Source: Pseudomonas mucidolens (GTDB taxonomy: Bacteria > Pseudomonadota > Gammaproteobacteria > Pseudomonadales > Pseudomonadaceae). From it: a DNA stretch of 64,000 bases. Positions 1 through 7,470 of this stretch are shown here, piece after piece (within the stretch, counting starts at the first letter, position 1; each line of letters opens with the position of its first letter). The notes beneath the pieces were generated by a model. That model worked only from the letters and a program-made list of their open reading frames with translations, was not told the origin of the DNA and did no database searches. A program made the translations under genes and the position numbers. The stretch lies in NCBI RefSeq assembly GCF_900106045.1, contig NZ_LT629802.1:3534001-3598000 (forward strand). Reading direction: 5' to 3'.

Positions 1-44
1 GCAGGCAGTCGGTCGGGGCGTTTGAGCAAAGCGTGCCAAGGCAT
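1..44 (-). CDS. 5' end of an unrecognised gene, cut by the window edge
   Basis: Reading the minus strand, an ATG whose first base is at 44 opens a frame beginning MPWHALLKRPDRLPA that runs off the left edge. A GAGG-type ribosome binding site lies about 7 bases upstream (around 52-58). The gene would be divergent from olsB, with about 130 bases between them. Only 14 codons are visible, so no function is assigned. The good ribosome site and continued reading frame are the only support. Confidence 0.5.
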   Translation of the reverse strand, partial: MPWHALLKRPDRLP

Positions 45-175
45 GGTGGGCTCCTCAAGGGGCTGTCATCTAAGCGTCACCGTAGATTCATGGAGATGAC
101 ACCGGGGGTACATAGCCTGACTTTGCACAACAAAGTCGACTGGCCGCAACCCTGGCCGGCACCTGGAGACTCGCC

Positions 176-931
176 ATGACTCAGATCGCCCGCATCAGCG
201 ACACCGGCAATGAACGCCGCCTGCAAGCCGAACGCCTGATCGGCGCCCAGGCTTTGCAGGAAGCCCAAGCCTTGCGTTTCACCGTTTTCAGTGGCGAGTT
301 CAATGCCAAGCTGAAAGGCGCGGAACAAGGCTTGGACATGGATGACTATGATGTTCACTGCAGCCACATTGGCGTACGGGACTTGAACACCGGTCGATTG
401 GTGGCCACCACCCGCCTGCTGGATCATCAGGCGGCCAGCACCCTGGGCCGATTCTACAGTGAAGAAGAGTTCAGCCTCCACGGTCTGCTGCATTTGCAGG
501 GGCCCATCCTGGAAATCGGCCGTACCTGCGTCGACCCGGCCTACCGCAACGGCGGCACCATCGCCGTGCTGTGGGGAGAATTGGCCGAAGTCCTCAACCA
601 GGGCGGCTACAGCTACCTGATGGGTTGTGCGAGCATCCCGATGCACGACGGCGGCATCCAGGCCCACGCGATCATGCAACGCCTGCGCGAACGCTATCTG
701 TGCAACGAGCACCTGCGAGCCGAACCGAAAAAACCGCTGCCGAGCCTGGACTTGCCGTCCAACGTCATCGCGGAAATGCCGCCGCTGCTAAAAGCCTATA
801 TGCGCTTGGGCGCAAAAATCTGCGGCGAACCGTGCTGGGACGAAGATTTCCAGGTGGCCGACGTGTTCATTCTACTCAAGCGTGACGAGCTGTGCCCACG
901 CTACGCCCGCCACTTCAAGGCAGCCATGTGA
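176..931 (+). CDS. olsB: L-ornithine N(alpha)-acyltransferase (OlsB)
   Basis: A 251-residue GNAT-fold acyltransferase, the usual length for OlsB. The family transfers a 3-hydroxyacyl chain from acyl carrier protein to the alpha-amino group of ornithine, making lyso-ornithine lipid, a phosphorus-free membrane lipid. The central region (about residues 105-165), with [15 protein letters not shown] and the SYLMGCASI strand, is the conserved OlsB core. The ATG at 176 follows a GGAGA ribosome site. The stop overlaps the olsA start by one base, so the two enzymes of the pathway are translationally coupled. Ornithine lipid genes are often induced by phosphate limitation, but I did not identify a Pho box. 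Confidence 0.93.
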   Translation: MTQIARISDTGNERRLQAERLIGAQALQEAQALRFTVFSGEFNAKLKGAEQGLDMDDYDVHCSHIGVRDLNTGRLVATTRLLDHQAASTLGRFYSEEEFSLHGLLHLQGPILEIGRTCVDPAYRNGGTIAVLWGELAEVLNQGGYSYLMGCASIPMHDGGIQAHAIMQRLRERYLCNEHLRAEPKKPLPSLDLPSNVIAEMPPLLKAYMRLGAKICGEPCWDEDFQVADVFILLKRDELCPRYARHFKAAM

Positions 932-1722
932 TGAATCGTCTTCGGGTCTACGGGCGAATCGCCCGCGTGCTGTTGGTAGTCGCCCTGGGCTTGAGCATGG
1001 CGACCGTATTCGGCCTGTTTGAACGCATGGGGTTTGCCAACTCGATGATCCGGCGCCAGCGCTGGTCACGTTTTTTCATGTCCCGGTTGACCAACGCCCT
1101 GCCCTTTCGCGTCAGCGTTCACGGCGAGCTGCCACAACAGCCGATGCTGTGGGTAAGCAACCACGTTTCATGGACGGATATTCCGTTGCTGGGCATGATC
1201 ACGCCGATGTCGTTCCTGTCCAAGGCTGAAGTGCGTACGTGGCCGGTCGCCGGTTGGCTGGCGGCGAAAGCGGGCAGTTTGTTTATCCGCCGTGGCGCGG
1301 GTGACAGCCAATTGATCCGCAAGCAGATGACCCGCCACCTGGAACAACAGCACCCGCTGCTGATGTTCCCCGAAGGCACCACCACCGATGGCCGCACCTT
1401 GCGCACCTTTCACGGTCGACTGCTGGCCAGTGCAATTGACGCCGAGGTGTCGTTGCAACCGGTGGCGATTCGTTATTTGCGCGATGGGCAGATTGATCCA
1501 CTGGCGCCGTTTATTGGCGACGATGATTTGCTCTCGCATTTGATGCGCTTGTTTGGCAATGATCAGGGCGATGTTGAAATTCATCTGCTCAAGCCAATTG
1601 CCTGCGCCGGTCAAGAACGCGCGGCGCTGGCGTATCAGGCGCAGCAGGCGGTGCAAAAGGCGTTGTTTGGGCCATTGCCGGAAACACAACAGATGCCTGG
1701 TCGGCCGGCGTTCGCAGCCTGA
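931..1722 (+). CDS. olsA: Lyso-ornithine lipid O-acyltransferase (OlsA)
   Basis: A 263-residue PlsC-type acyltransferase that adds the second acyl chain to lyso-ornithine lipid. The acyltransferase box NHVSWTD (residues 77-83, HX4D) and the FPEGT motif (146-150) are intact. A hydrophobic segment at about residues 10-30 probably anchors it in the inner membrane. The frame is open further upstream (from 892), but the ATG at 931 overlaps the olsB stop (TGATG) and matches the usual family start, so it is preferred. Some PlsC-family members also act on lysophosphatidic acid; the olsB partner argues for the ornithine lipid role. Confidence 0.92.
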   Translation: MNRLRVYGRIARVLLVVALGLSMATVFGLFERMGFANSMIRRQRWSRFFMSRLTNALPFRVSVHGELPQQPMLWVSNHVSWTDIPLLGMITPMSFLSKAEVRTWPVAGWLAAKAGSLFIRRGAGDSQLIRKQMTRHLEQQHPLLMFPEGTTTDGRTLRTFHGRLLASAIDAEVSLQPVAIRYLRDGQIDPLAPFIGDDDLLSHLMRLFGNDQGDVEIHLLKPIACAGQERAALAYQAQQAVQKALFGPLPETQQMPGRPAFAA

Positions 1723-1740
1723 AGCGGGCACGATTCAAAA

Positions 1741-1767
1741 TGTGGGAGCGAGCAAGCCCGCTCCCAC
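1741..1767. terminator. Hairpin between convergent olsA and acpH
   Basis: Perfect arms GTGGGAGCG and CGCTCCCAC (1742-1750 and 1759-1767) flank an 8-base loop in the short gap between two convergent genes. There is no T run, so this is either a factor-assisted terminator or a single REP unit. The GAGCGAGCAAGC core resembles the REP sequences elsewhere in the window. Confidence 0.5.
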
Positions 1768-1771
1768 CGTT

Positions 1772-2356
1772 TCAGATATCAACGGTCAGTTGGGCTTGTG
1801 CAAACTTCTGCAACTGGGGGTAGAACAGCCGAAAGTCTTCACTCAGCGGTTCATATAACACCTGTAACTCCTGCATGGCATGGCCCAGCTCCCCAGGCTG
1901 TGTCAGACGCCGAGAGATCCCGCGCAACACCTGTTCCATCACCGCAAAGTCACGGTACGACCCCAGCCAATCATCCGCCGCCATATAAGGTGCGATCTGC
2001 GCCAGCCTTCCGGGCAGTTGCGGTTCGGCGGCCAACACCCGATAGACCTGCGAGGTAAAACGCTCCAACGGCTGATCGGCATACATCGCCCAATCACGCG
2101 CCAGGCAATGGTCAAAAAACACATCCAGGACAATCCCCGCATAGCGCCGCCGGGTCAGGCTGAAGCGTGACAGCGCCGCCCCGACCAGCAGATGACTGTC
2201 GGTAAAGCGGTCGATCGAGCGATGCAACTGAATCGCCGACTCGATTTGCGGGTCGTACTGGCCTTGCAGGCGGCCTTTGACGAAGTCGCCATAGAGGCTA
2301 CCCAGCAATTGAGCAGGAAGTTGGCCGCCGAGGTGCAAATGTGCGAGATAATTCAT
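1772..2356 (-). CDS. acpH: Acyl carrier protein phosphodiesterase (AcpH)
   Basis: A 194-residue protein starting MNYLAHLHLG, the characteristic AcpH opening. The family hydrolyses the phosphodiester link between 4'-phosphopantetheine and acyl carrier protein, turning holo-ACP back into apo-ACP in the cytoplasm. The early GSLYGDFVKG and the later DVFFDHCLARDW segment supply the His and Asp residues typical of this HD-like metal hydrolase. It converges on olsA, which also consumes acyl-ACP. Length and start match family members. The divergent regulator gene pyeR lies about 155 bases away. Confidence 0.88.
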   Translation of the reverse strand: MNYLAHLHLGGQLPAQLLGSLYGDFVKGRLQGQYDPQIESAIQLHRSIDRFTDSHLLVGAALSRFSLTRRRYAGIVLDVFFDHCLARDWAMYADQPLERFTSQVYRVLAAEPQLPGRLAQIAPYMAADDWLGSYRDFAVMEQVLRGISRRLTQPGELGHAMQELQVLYEPLSEDFRLFYPQLQKFAQAQLTVDI

Positions 2357-2395
2357 GGCGCGCAGTTTAACACTGCCACCAACGCATCGTTATAA

Positions 2396-2449
2396 CCCGA
2401 TATACCGATTTATTCGAGCATAAGACCAAAATCATATTTGTATATCGGG
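2396..2449. promoter_or_regulatory. Inverted repeat in the acpH-pyeR intergenic region, candidate PyeR operator
   Basis: The arms CCCGATATAC (2396-2405) and GTATATCGGG (2440-2449) are perfect 10-base inverted copies. A further CGATATAAC half-site lies at about 2478-2486, close to the pyeR start. ArsR-family repressors typically bind AT-rich inverted repeats and autoregulate, so this is a reasonable operator, but its use by PyeR is inferred only from position and symmetry. Confidence 0.5.
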
Positions 2450-2510
2450 ATACAACGATTTAAAGTTCGCCTCATCGCGATATAACGCTACATCGACACC
2501 GAGCACGCCC

Positions 2511-2825
2511 ATGTCCATTGACCTCGACGAAATAATAAAAGCCCTGGCACACCCAGTACGGCGAGACATCCTCAACTGGCTGAAAGATCCGAAAGTGCAG
2601 TTCCCCGAACAGCTCCACAACCACGAATACGGTATCTGCGCCGGCCAGATCGACCAGCGCTGCGGGCTGTCGCAGTCCACCGTTTCGGCGCACCTGGCAA
2701 CGCTGCAACGAGCAGGGTTGATCAGCAGCCAGAAAGCCGGCCAATGGCACTTTTTTCGACGCAATGAAGACGTGATCCAGGCAGTCATCCAAGCCATCAC
2801 CGAAGAACTCAGCCCTGCGCTGTAA
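2511..2825 (+). CDS. pyeR: ArsR-family transcriptional repressor (PyeR-like)
   Basis: A 104-residue winged-helix protein. The recognition helix region CGLSQSTVSAHLATLQRAG (about residues 48-66) and the wing with FFRRNE are typical of ArsR. The N-terminal cysteines are not in the usual ELCVCD metal motif, so metal sensing is unlikely. It leads the operon pyeR-pyeM-xenB, the same gene order as PA4354-PA4356 of P. aeruginosa, where the repressor has been linked to biofilm formation (established knowledge). The assignment rests on synteny and family; the inducer is not evident. Confidence 0.85.
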   Translation: MSIDLDEIIKALAHPVRRDILNWLKDPKVQFPEQLHNHEYGICAGQIDQRCGLSQSTVSAHLATLQRAGLISSQKAGQWHFFRRNEDVIQAVIQAITEELSPAL

Positions 2826-2836
2826 AGGACCCGAAG

Positions 2837-4003
2837 ATGCCCCTCTCGCTACTCATACTGGCCTTGAGCGCCTTCGCCATCGGCACCACCGAGTTTGTCA
2901 TCATGGGCTTGCTGCCTGATGTGGCAGCCGACCTCGGTGTGTCGATTCCCGGCGCTGGCTGGCTGGTGACCGGTTACGCCCTGGGCGTGGCCATTGGAGC
3001 GCCCTTCATGGCACTGGCCACCGCCAGATTGCCACGCAAGGCCGCTCTGGTAGCGTTAATGGGTATTTTCATCATTGGCAACCTGCTCTGCGCCCTGGCC
3101 AGTGACTACGACGTGCTGATGTTTGCCCGTGTGGTGACTGCACTGTGCCACGGTGCATTCTTCGGGATCGGTTCGGTGGTGGCCGCCAATCTGGTGCCGG
3201 CCAACAAGCGCGCTTCAGCCGTGGCGCTGATGTTCACCGGTTTGACCCTGGCCAATGTGCTCGGCGTGCCGCTGGGTACCGCGCTGGGCCAGGAAGCCGG
3301 CTGGCGCTCGACCTTCTGGGCCGTGACCGTGATTGGCGTAATTGCCCTGATTGGCCTGATTCGCTTTTTGCCGGCCAAGCGTGACGAAGAGAAACTCGAC
3401 ATGCGCGCCGAACTGGCAGCGCTCAAGGGCGCCGGGATCTGGTTGTCGTTGAGCATGACCGCGCTGTTCGCCGCGTCGATGTTCACCCTCTTCACCTACG
3501 TGGCGCCGTTGCTTGGGGATGTCACCGGCATTTCGCCAAAAGGCGTGACCTGGACCCTATTACTGATCGGCCTGGGCCTGACCGTGGGCAACATTATCGG
3601 CGGCAAGCTCGCGGACAAGCGCCTGGCGGCCACGCTGATCGGCGTATTCATCAGCATGGCGGTGGTTTCCACCGCACTGAGCTGGACCAGCATCGCGATT
3701 ATCCCGACTGAAATCACCCTGTTCCTTTGGGCCACCGCCTCGTTTGCCGCCGTGCCTGCGCTGCAGATCAACGTGGTGACCTTCGGCAAGGCCGCACCCA
3801 ACCTGGTGTCGACCCTGAACATCGGTGCGTTCAACATCGGCAACGCCTTGGGTGCCTGGGTCGGCGGCAGCGTCATCGCCCACGGCTTCGGCCTGACCAG
3901 TGTGCCGTTGGCAGCCGCTTTCCTCGCGATCCTGGCGCTGATAGTCACGCTGATTACCTTCCGTCAGGGCGGTAATGCCGACCTGGCCCCCGCCACAAAC
4001 TGA
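2837..4003 (+). CDS. pyeM: MFS efflux transporter (PyeM-like, AraJ/YdhP type)
   Basis: A 388-residue inner-membrane protein with about twelve hydrophobic segments. It opens LLILALSAFAIGTTEFVIMG, the signature of the DHA1 arabinose/sugar-efflux-like drug:H+ antiporters. The gene starts 11 bases after the pyeR stop, and its end is 25 bases before the xenB start, so the three are one transcription unit under the ArsR repressor. The substrate is unknown. Pairing with a flavin reductase suggests export or detoxification of electrophilic or xenobiotic compounds, which is an inference. Confidence 0.87.
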   Translation: MPLSLLILALSAFAIGTTEFVIMGLLPDVAADLGVSIPGAGWLVTGYALGVAIGAPFMALATARLPRKAALVALMGIFIIGNLLCALASDYDVLMFARVVTALCHGAFFGIGSVVAANLVPANKRASAVALMFTGLTLANVLGVPLGTALGQEAGWRSTFWAVTVIGVIALIGLIRFLPAKRDEEKLDMRAELAALKGAGIWLSLSMTALFAASMFTLFTYVAPLLGDVTGISPKGVTWTLLLIGLGLTVGNIIGGKLADKRLAATLIGVFISMAVVSTALSWTSIAIIPTEITLFLWATASFAAVPALQINVVTFGKAAPNLVSTLNIGAFNIGNALGAWVGGSVIAHGFGLTSVPLAAAFLAILALIVTLITFRQGGNADLAPATN

Positions 4004-4028
4004 TCATCTCAACAGACGAGTATTTGCT

Positions 4029-5084
4029 ATGACGACTATTTTCGACCCGATCAAACTCGGTGACCTGGAGCTGGCGAACCGTATCATCATGGCGCCGCTG
4101 ACTCGTTGCCGCGCGGATGCCGGTCGGGTACCCAATGCATTGATGGCTGAATACTACGTACAGCGCGCCTCCGCTGGCCTGATCCTCAGCGAAGCCACTT
4201 CAGTGACGCCGATGGGTGTCGGCTATCCGGACACTCCGGGCATCTGGTCCAACGACCAGGTGCGTGGCTGGGCCAATATCACCAAGGCAGTGCACGGTGC
4301 GGGCGGCAAGATTTTCCTGCAATTGTGGCATGTGGGCCGTATCTCCCATGAGTCATACCTGGACGGCGAAACGCCGGTGGCGCCAAGCGCGATCCAACCG
4401 GCTGGCCACGTTAGTCTGGTGCGCCCGCTCTCCGACTACCCGACACCGCGCGCACTGGAAACGGCTGAAATCGCCGACATCGTCGACGCTTACCGCGTCG
4501 GCGCCGAAAACGCCAAGGCCGCCGGTTTCGATGGCGTGGAAATCCACGGCGCCAACGGCTATCTGCTTGACCAGTTCCTGCAAAGCAGTACCAACCAGCG
4601 TACCGATAACTACGGCGGCTCCCTTGAGAACCGTGCGCGCCTGTTGCTGGAAGTGACTGACGCGGTGATTGAAGTCTGGGGACCAGGCCGCGTGGGTATG
4701 CATTTGGCGCCACGCGCCGACTCCCATGACATGGGCGACGACAACCTGGCGGAAACCTTTACCTACGTCGCCCGCGAACTGGGCAAGCGCGGTATCGCGT
4801 TCATCTGCTCCCGCGAGAAGGAGGCTGACGACAGCCTCGGCCCACAACTGAAGGCAGCATTCGGCGGCCCCTACATTGCCAACGAACGGTTCACCAAGGA
4901 CAGCGCCAACGCTTGGCTGGCCTCAGGCAAGGCCGACGCCGTGGCCTTCGGCATCCCATTCATCGCCAACCCGGACTTGCTGGCACGCCTGAAGGCAGAC
5001 GCGCCGCTCAACGCGCCGCACCCAGAAACCTTCTACGGCAAAGGCCCGGTCGGCTACATCGACTACCCAACGCTCGCGCTCTGA
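4029..5084 (+). CDS. xenB: Xenobiotic reductase / alkene reductase of the Old Yellow Enzyme family (XenB)
   Basis: A 351-residue FMN-dependent TIM-barrel ene-reductase. The family uses NADPH to reduce activated C=C bonds and nitro or nitrate-ester groups. It shows MAPLTRCRA near the N-terminus, EIHGANGYLLDQFL (the substrate-binding His/Asn loop is here and slightly upstream), and the phosphate-binding region near VAFGIPFIANPDL. The frame extends upstream to 3975, overlapping pyeM, but the ATG at 4029 gives the standard MTTIFDPIKLGDL start. It closely resembles the nitroester reductase XenB as I remember it. It is the third gene of the pyeR operon. Confidence 0.92.
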   Translation: MTTIFDPIKLGDLELANRIIMAPLTRCRADAGRVPNALMAEYYVQRASAGLILSEATSVTPMGVGYPDTPGIWSNDQVRGWANITKAVHGAGGKIFLQLWHVGRISHESYLDGETPVAPSAIQPAGHVSLVRPLSDYPTPRALETAEIADIVDAYRVGAENAKAAGFDGVEIHGANGYLLDQFLQSSTNQRTDNYGGSLENRARLLLEVTDAVIEVWGPGRVGMHLAPRADSHDMGDDNLAETFTYVARELGKRGIAFICSREKEADDSLGPQLKAAFGGPYIANERFTKDSANAWLASGKADAVAFGIPFIANPDLLARLKADAPLNAPHPETFYGKGPVGYIDYPTLAL

Positions 5085-5096
5085 CCTGCTTCCCCT

Positions 5097-5196
5097 GTAG
5101 GAGCAAGCTTGCTCGCGAAGAGCGTTAACGATAACGCCGCGCATCGGCTTTATCGCCGCGCGCTCAATTCTTCGCGAGCAAGAGCCAGGCGCTCCC
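5097..5196. repeat. REPIN (paired REP palindromes), copy 1
   Basis: Two inverted REP arms, TGTAGGAGCAAGCTTGCTCGCGAA at the left and a partly degraded TTCGCGAGCAAG...GCTCCC at the right, surround a spacer containing ACGATAACGC. A second copy with the same arms and spacer motif lies at 40372-40471. Such REP doublets are dispersed non-autonomously in fluorescent pseudomonads by a RAYT transposase encoded elsewhere. None is encoded in this window. Confidence 0.8.
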
Positions 5197-5216
5197 TCAC
5201 GCCAACAAAAAACAAA

Positions 5217-5246
5217 AGCCCGGTTCGTGAGAACCGGGGCTTTTTT
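5217..5246. terminator. Bidirectional rho-independent terminator between xenB and emhR
   Basis: A GC-rich stem (AGCCCGGTTC / GAACCGGGGCT) with a short loop is followed by TTTTTT on the plus strand and preceded by an A-rich run. It can therefore terminate both the pyeR-pyeM-xenB operon and the convergent emhR gene. Confidence 0.85.
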
Positions 5247-5429
5247 GTTCAGGACGGGAAACATTCATTCACAGCAATGCAACAATATCGCTACAAAATA
5301 CTTAGCCGACTACCTTTCAACCTCGCGCCCACGCGTATATAAACTCATCCCATTTAATCAACTGAAAGGACGATTGACGGTCTTTGGTCTTTACTGTTGA
5401 CACAAATTGACTGAAATGTGCATTTTGTC

Positions 5430-6062
5430 TTAATTGCGCAAACTTGGGCTCAAGCGCAGCATGTCCAGCCCGGTATCGACCCAACGCTCAGCCTCCTGGT
5501 GCAACTCAAAGCTGTCAGGCACCAGCAACCATTGGCCGAGAATACCGTTGATATAGGCATGCAGGGTCACCGCTGCCCGAACCGTATCGAGATTTTCCGG
5601 GAGCTGCCCGCGCAGGACCGCATTATGCAAGGTCAGCCCGATGCGCAGACTGCATTCGAGGCTGGCGGTCTGGCGTTGACGACGCAGATCACACATTTCA
5701 TCGGTGAATTCGCACTTATGAAACAAAATCTCATTAATGCGTCGAGTCTTCGGGTCCAGGGCTACTTGATGGAACAAATGAATCAGCAGCTTGCGCATGC
5801 ACCCCAGCGGATCGACTTCATCTTCGCTTTCACTGGCCCTGGCCAATTCGTCCAGCGGTTCGTGCAACGTATCGAGCATCGCCTGAACCAGGTCGGCTTT
5901 ATTGCTGAAATGCCAGTAGATCGCACCGCGCGTGACGCCCGCCAACGCCGCGATATCCGCCAGCGTAGTACGCGCCACACCGCGTTCGTAGAAGGCTTGC
6001 TCGGCGGCTTCAAGTATTTGGCTACGCGTTTCCTGAGCTTCCTCTTTGGTACGACGAACCAT
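5430..6062 (-). CDS. emhR: TetR-family repressor of the RND efflux operon (EmhR/TtgR)
   Basis: A 210-residue TetR-type regulator beginning [17 protein letters not shown]. Its helix-turn-helix [21 protein letters not shown] (about residues 34-54) is almost that of TtgR of P. putida. In that family, aromatic antibiotics, flavonoids and solvents bind the C-terminal pocket and release the repressor from the operator. The pocket region here ([18 protein letters not shown], about 103-120) is conserved. The gene is divergent from emhABC, with 265 bases between them that contain the operator at 6209-6238. The name EmhR is used for the P. fluorescens version; TtgR or ArpR would serve equally well. Confidence 0.92.
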   Translation of the reverse strand: MVRRTKEEAQETRSQILEAAEQAFYERGVARTTLADIAALAGVTRGAIYWHFSNKADLVQAMLDTLHEPLDELARASESEDEVDPLGCMRKLLIHLFHQVALDPKTRRINEILFHKCEFTDEMCDLRRQRQTASLECSLRIGLTLHNAVLRGQLPENLDTVRAAVTLHAYINGILGQWLLVPDSFELHQEAERWVDTGLDMLRLSPSLRN

Positions 6063-6208
6063 GGCAGTAACACCTCAATCAGGACACTGGCGGTGGTCGA
6101 TAACCACCTTCTGAATAATTATGGGACGACGCCGTCAGGGGCACCGAACGTAATAGAATTGAAGCTTTTAGCGGTGCTTTGTAAGGAATCCGCGAAACCT
6201 GTCAAGAG

Positions 6209-6238
6209 TTTACAAACAACCATGAACGTAAGTATATT
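6209..6238 (+). promoter_or_regulatory. EmhR/TtgR operator overlapping the emhABC promoter
   Basis: The stretch starting TTTACAAACAACCATGAAC and continuing GTAAGTATATT is nearly identical to the TtgR operator of P. putida as I remember it, including the imperfect TTAC/GTAA dyad. TTTACA (6209-6214) and TATATT (6233-6238) can serve as -35 and -10 boxes with 18 bases between, so a bound repressor would cover the promoter. The identification by resemblance is strong; binding has not been tested here. Confidence 0.75.
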
Positions 6239-6327
6239 GCGTAGCAAGCTACTTATCCACTCAATGCCTGTTTTTTACCCTTCCACACTTCTTGTGCGCA
6301 TTCAGCGCGCCTGACCCGAGGATCTTC

Positions 6328-7467
6328 ATGCAACTTAAGCCAGCTGTTACCGCTCTGGTCACTGCCGTCGCCCTGGCATCGCTGCTCAGCGGATGTAAAA
6401 AGGAAGAAGCGGCTCCGCCCGCTCAAACCCCTCAGGTCGGCGTGGTCACCCTTCAACCTCAAGCCTATACCCTGACTACCGAGTTGCCGGGACGCACCAC
6501 TGCGTACCGCATCGCGGAAGTTCGCCCTCAGGTCAACGGCATCATTCTCAAGCGTCTGTTCAAGGAAGGCAGCGACGTCAAGGAAGGCCAGCAGCTCTAT
6601 CAGATCGATCCGTCGGTCTATGAAGCCACCTTGAAAAGCGCCCAGGCCAGCCTGCAACAGACCAAGTCGATTGCCGACCGCTACAAGCAGTTGGTCGACG
6701 AGCAGGCCGTCAGCCGTCAGGAGTACGACACGGCCGTCTCCAACCGCATGACCGCAGAAGCCAATTTGCAAACCGCGCAGATCAATGTGCGCTACACCAA
6801 AGTGTTCGCGCCGATTTCCGGGCGTATCGGTCGCTCTGCGGTCACCCAGGGCGCCCTGGTCAGCAACGGCCAGGCCGACGCCATGGCAGTGATCCAGCAA
6901 CTGGACCCGATCTACATCGACGTCACGCAGTCTTCCACCGAGATGCTGAAACTGCGTCGTGACCTGGAAAGCGGTCAACTGCAGAAATCCGGCGACAATG
7001 CCGCCATGGTCAAGCTGACCCTGGAAGACGGCAGCGAGTACGCGCAGCCAGGCAAGTTGGAGTTCTCCGAAGTCTCGGTCGACCAGACCACCGGTTCCGT
7101 GACCCTGCGCGCCGTGTTCCCCAACCCTGATCACATCCTGCTGCCGGGCATGTTTGTCCATGCCCAGCTGCAAGCCGGCGTGAACAGCAAGGCGATTCTG
7201 GCCCCGCAACAGGGCGTGACCCGCGACATCAGGGGCATCCCCACCGCGCTGGTGGTCAACGCGGACAACAAGGTTGAACAGCGTGATCTGGTTGCCAACC
7301 GTACCGTCGGCGCCTACTGGCTGGTTGAAAAAGGCTTGAAGGCTGGCGACCGCGTGATCACTGAAGGCTTGCAGTTCGTCAAACCGGGCATCGCGGTTGA
7401 AGTGAAGGACGCCACCAACGCCAAGCCCGCCGGTACTGCTCCTGCCGCCGCTGGCAAAGGGGAGTAA
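6328..7467 (+). CDS. emhA: RND efflux periplasmic adaptor lipoprotein (EmhA/TtgA/MexA)
   Basis: A 379-residue membrane fusion protein that links the inner-membrane pump to the outer-membrane channel. The signal peptide ends in the lipobox LLSGC (Cys 23), so it is anchored by lipid in the inner membrane. The lipoyl/hairpin region (about 60-175, with TAYRIAEVRPQVNGI and the long coiled coil) and beta-barrel regions are typical. The frame is open from 6292, but ATG 6328 gives the standard signal peptide. First gene of emhABC; the stop is 3 bases before emhB. Confidence 0.93.
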   Translation: MQLKPAVTALVTAVALASLLSGCKKEEAAPPAQTPQVGVVTLQPQAYTLTTELPGRTTAYRIAEVRPQVNGIILKRLFKEGSDVKEGQQLYQIDPSVYEATLKSAQASLQQTKSIADRYKQLVDEQAVSRQEYDTAVSNRMTAEANLQTAQINVRYTKVFAPISGRIGRSAVTQGALVSNGQADAMAVIQQLDPIYIDVTQSSTEMLKLRRDLESGQLQKSGDNAAMVKLTLEDGSEYAQPGKLEFSEVSVDQTTGSVTLRAVFPNPDHILLPGMFVHAQLQAGVNSKAILAPQQGVTRDIRGIPTALVVNADNKVEQRDLVANRTVGAYWLVEKGLKAGDRVITEGLQFVKPGIAVEVKDATNAKPAGTAPAAAGKGE

Positions 7468-7470
7468 TTC

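Noticed and set aside
5418..6314. 298-codon open frame antisense to emhR and running through the operator region
   Set aside because: It crosses the emhABC promoter and has no ribosome site; emhR is certain.
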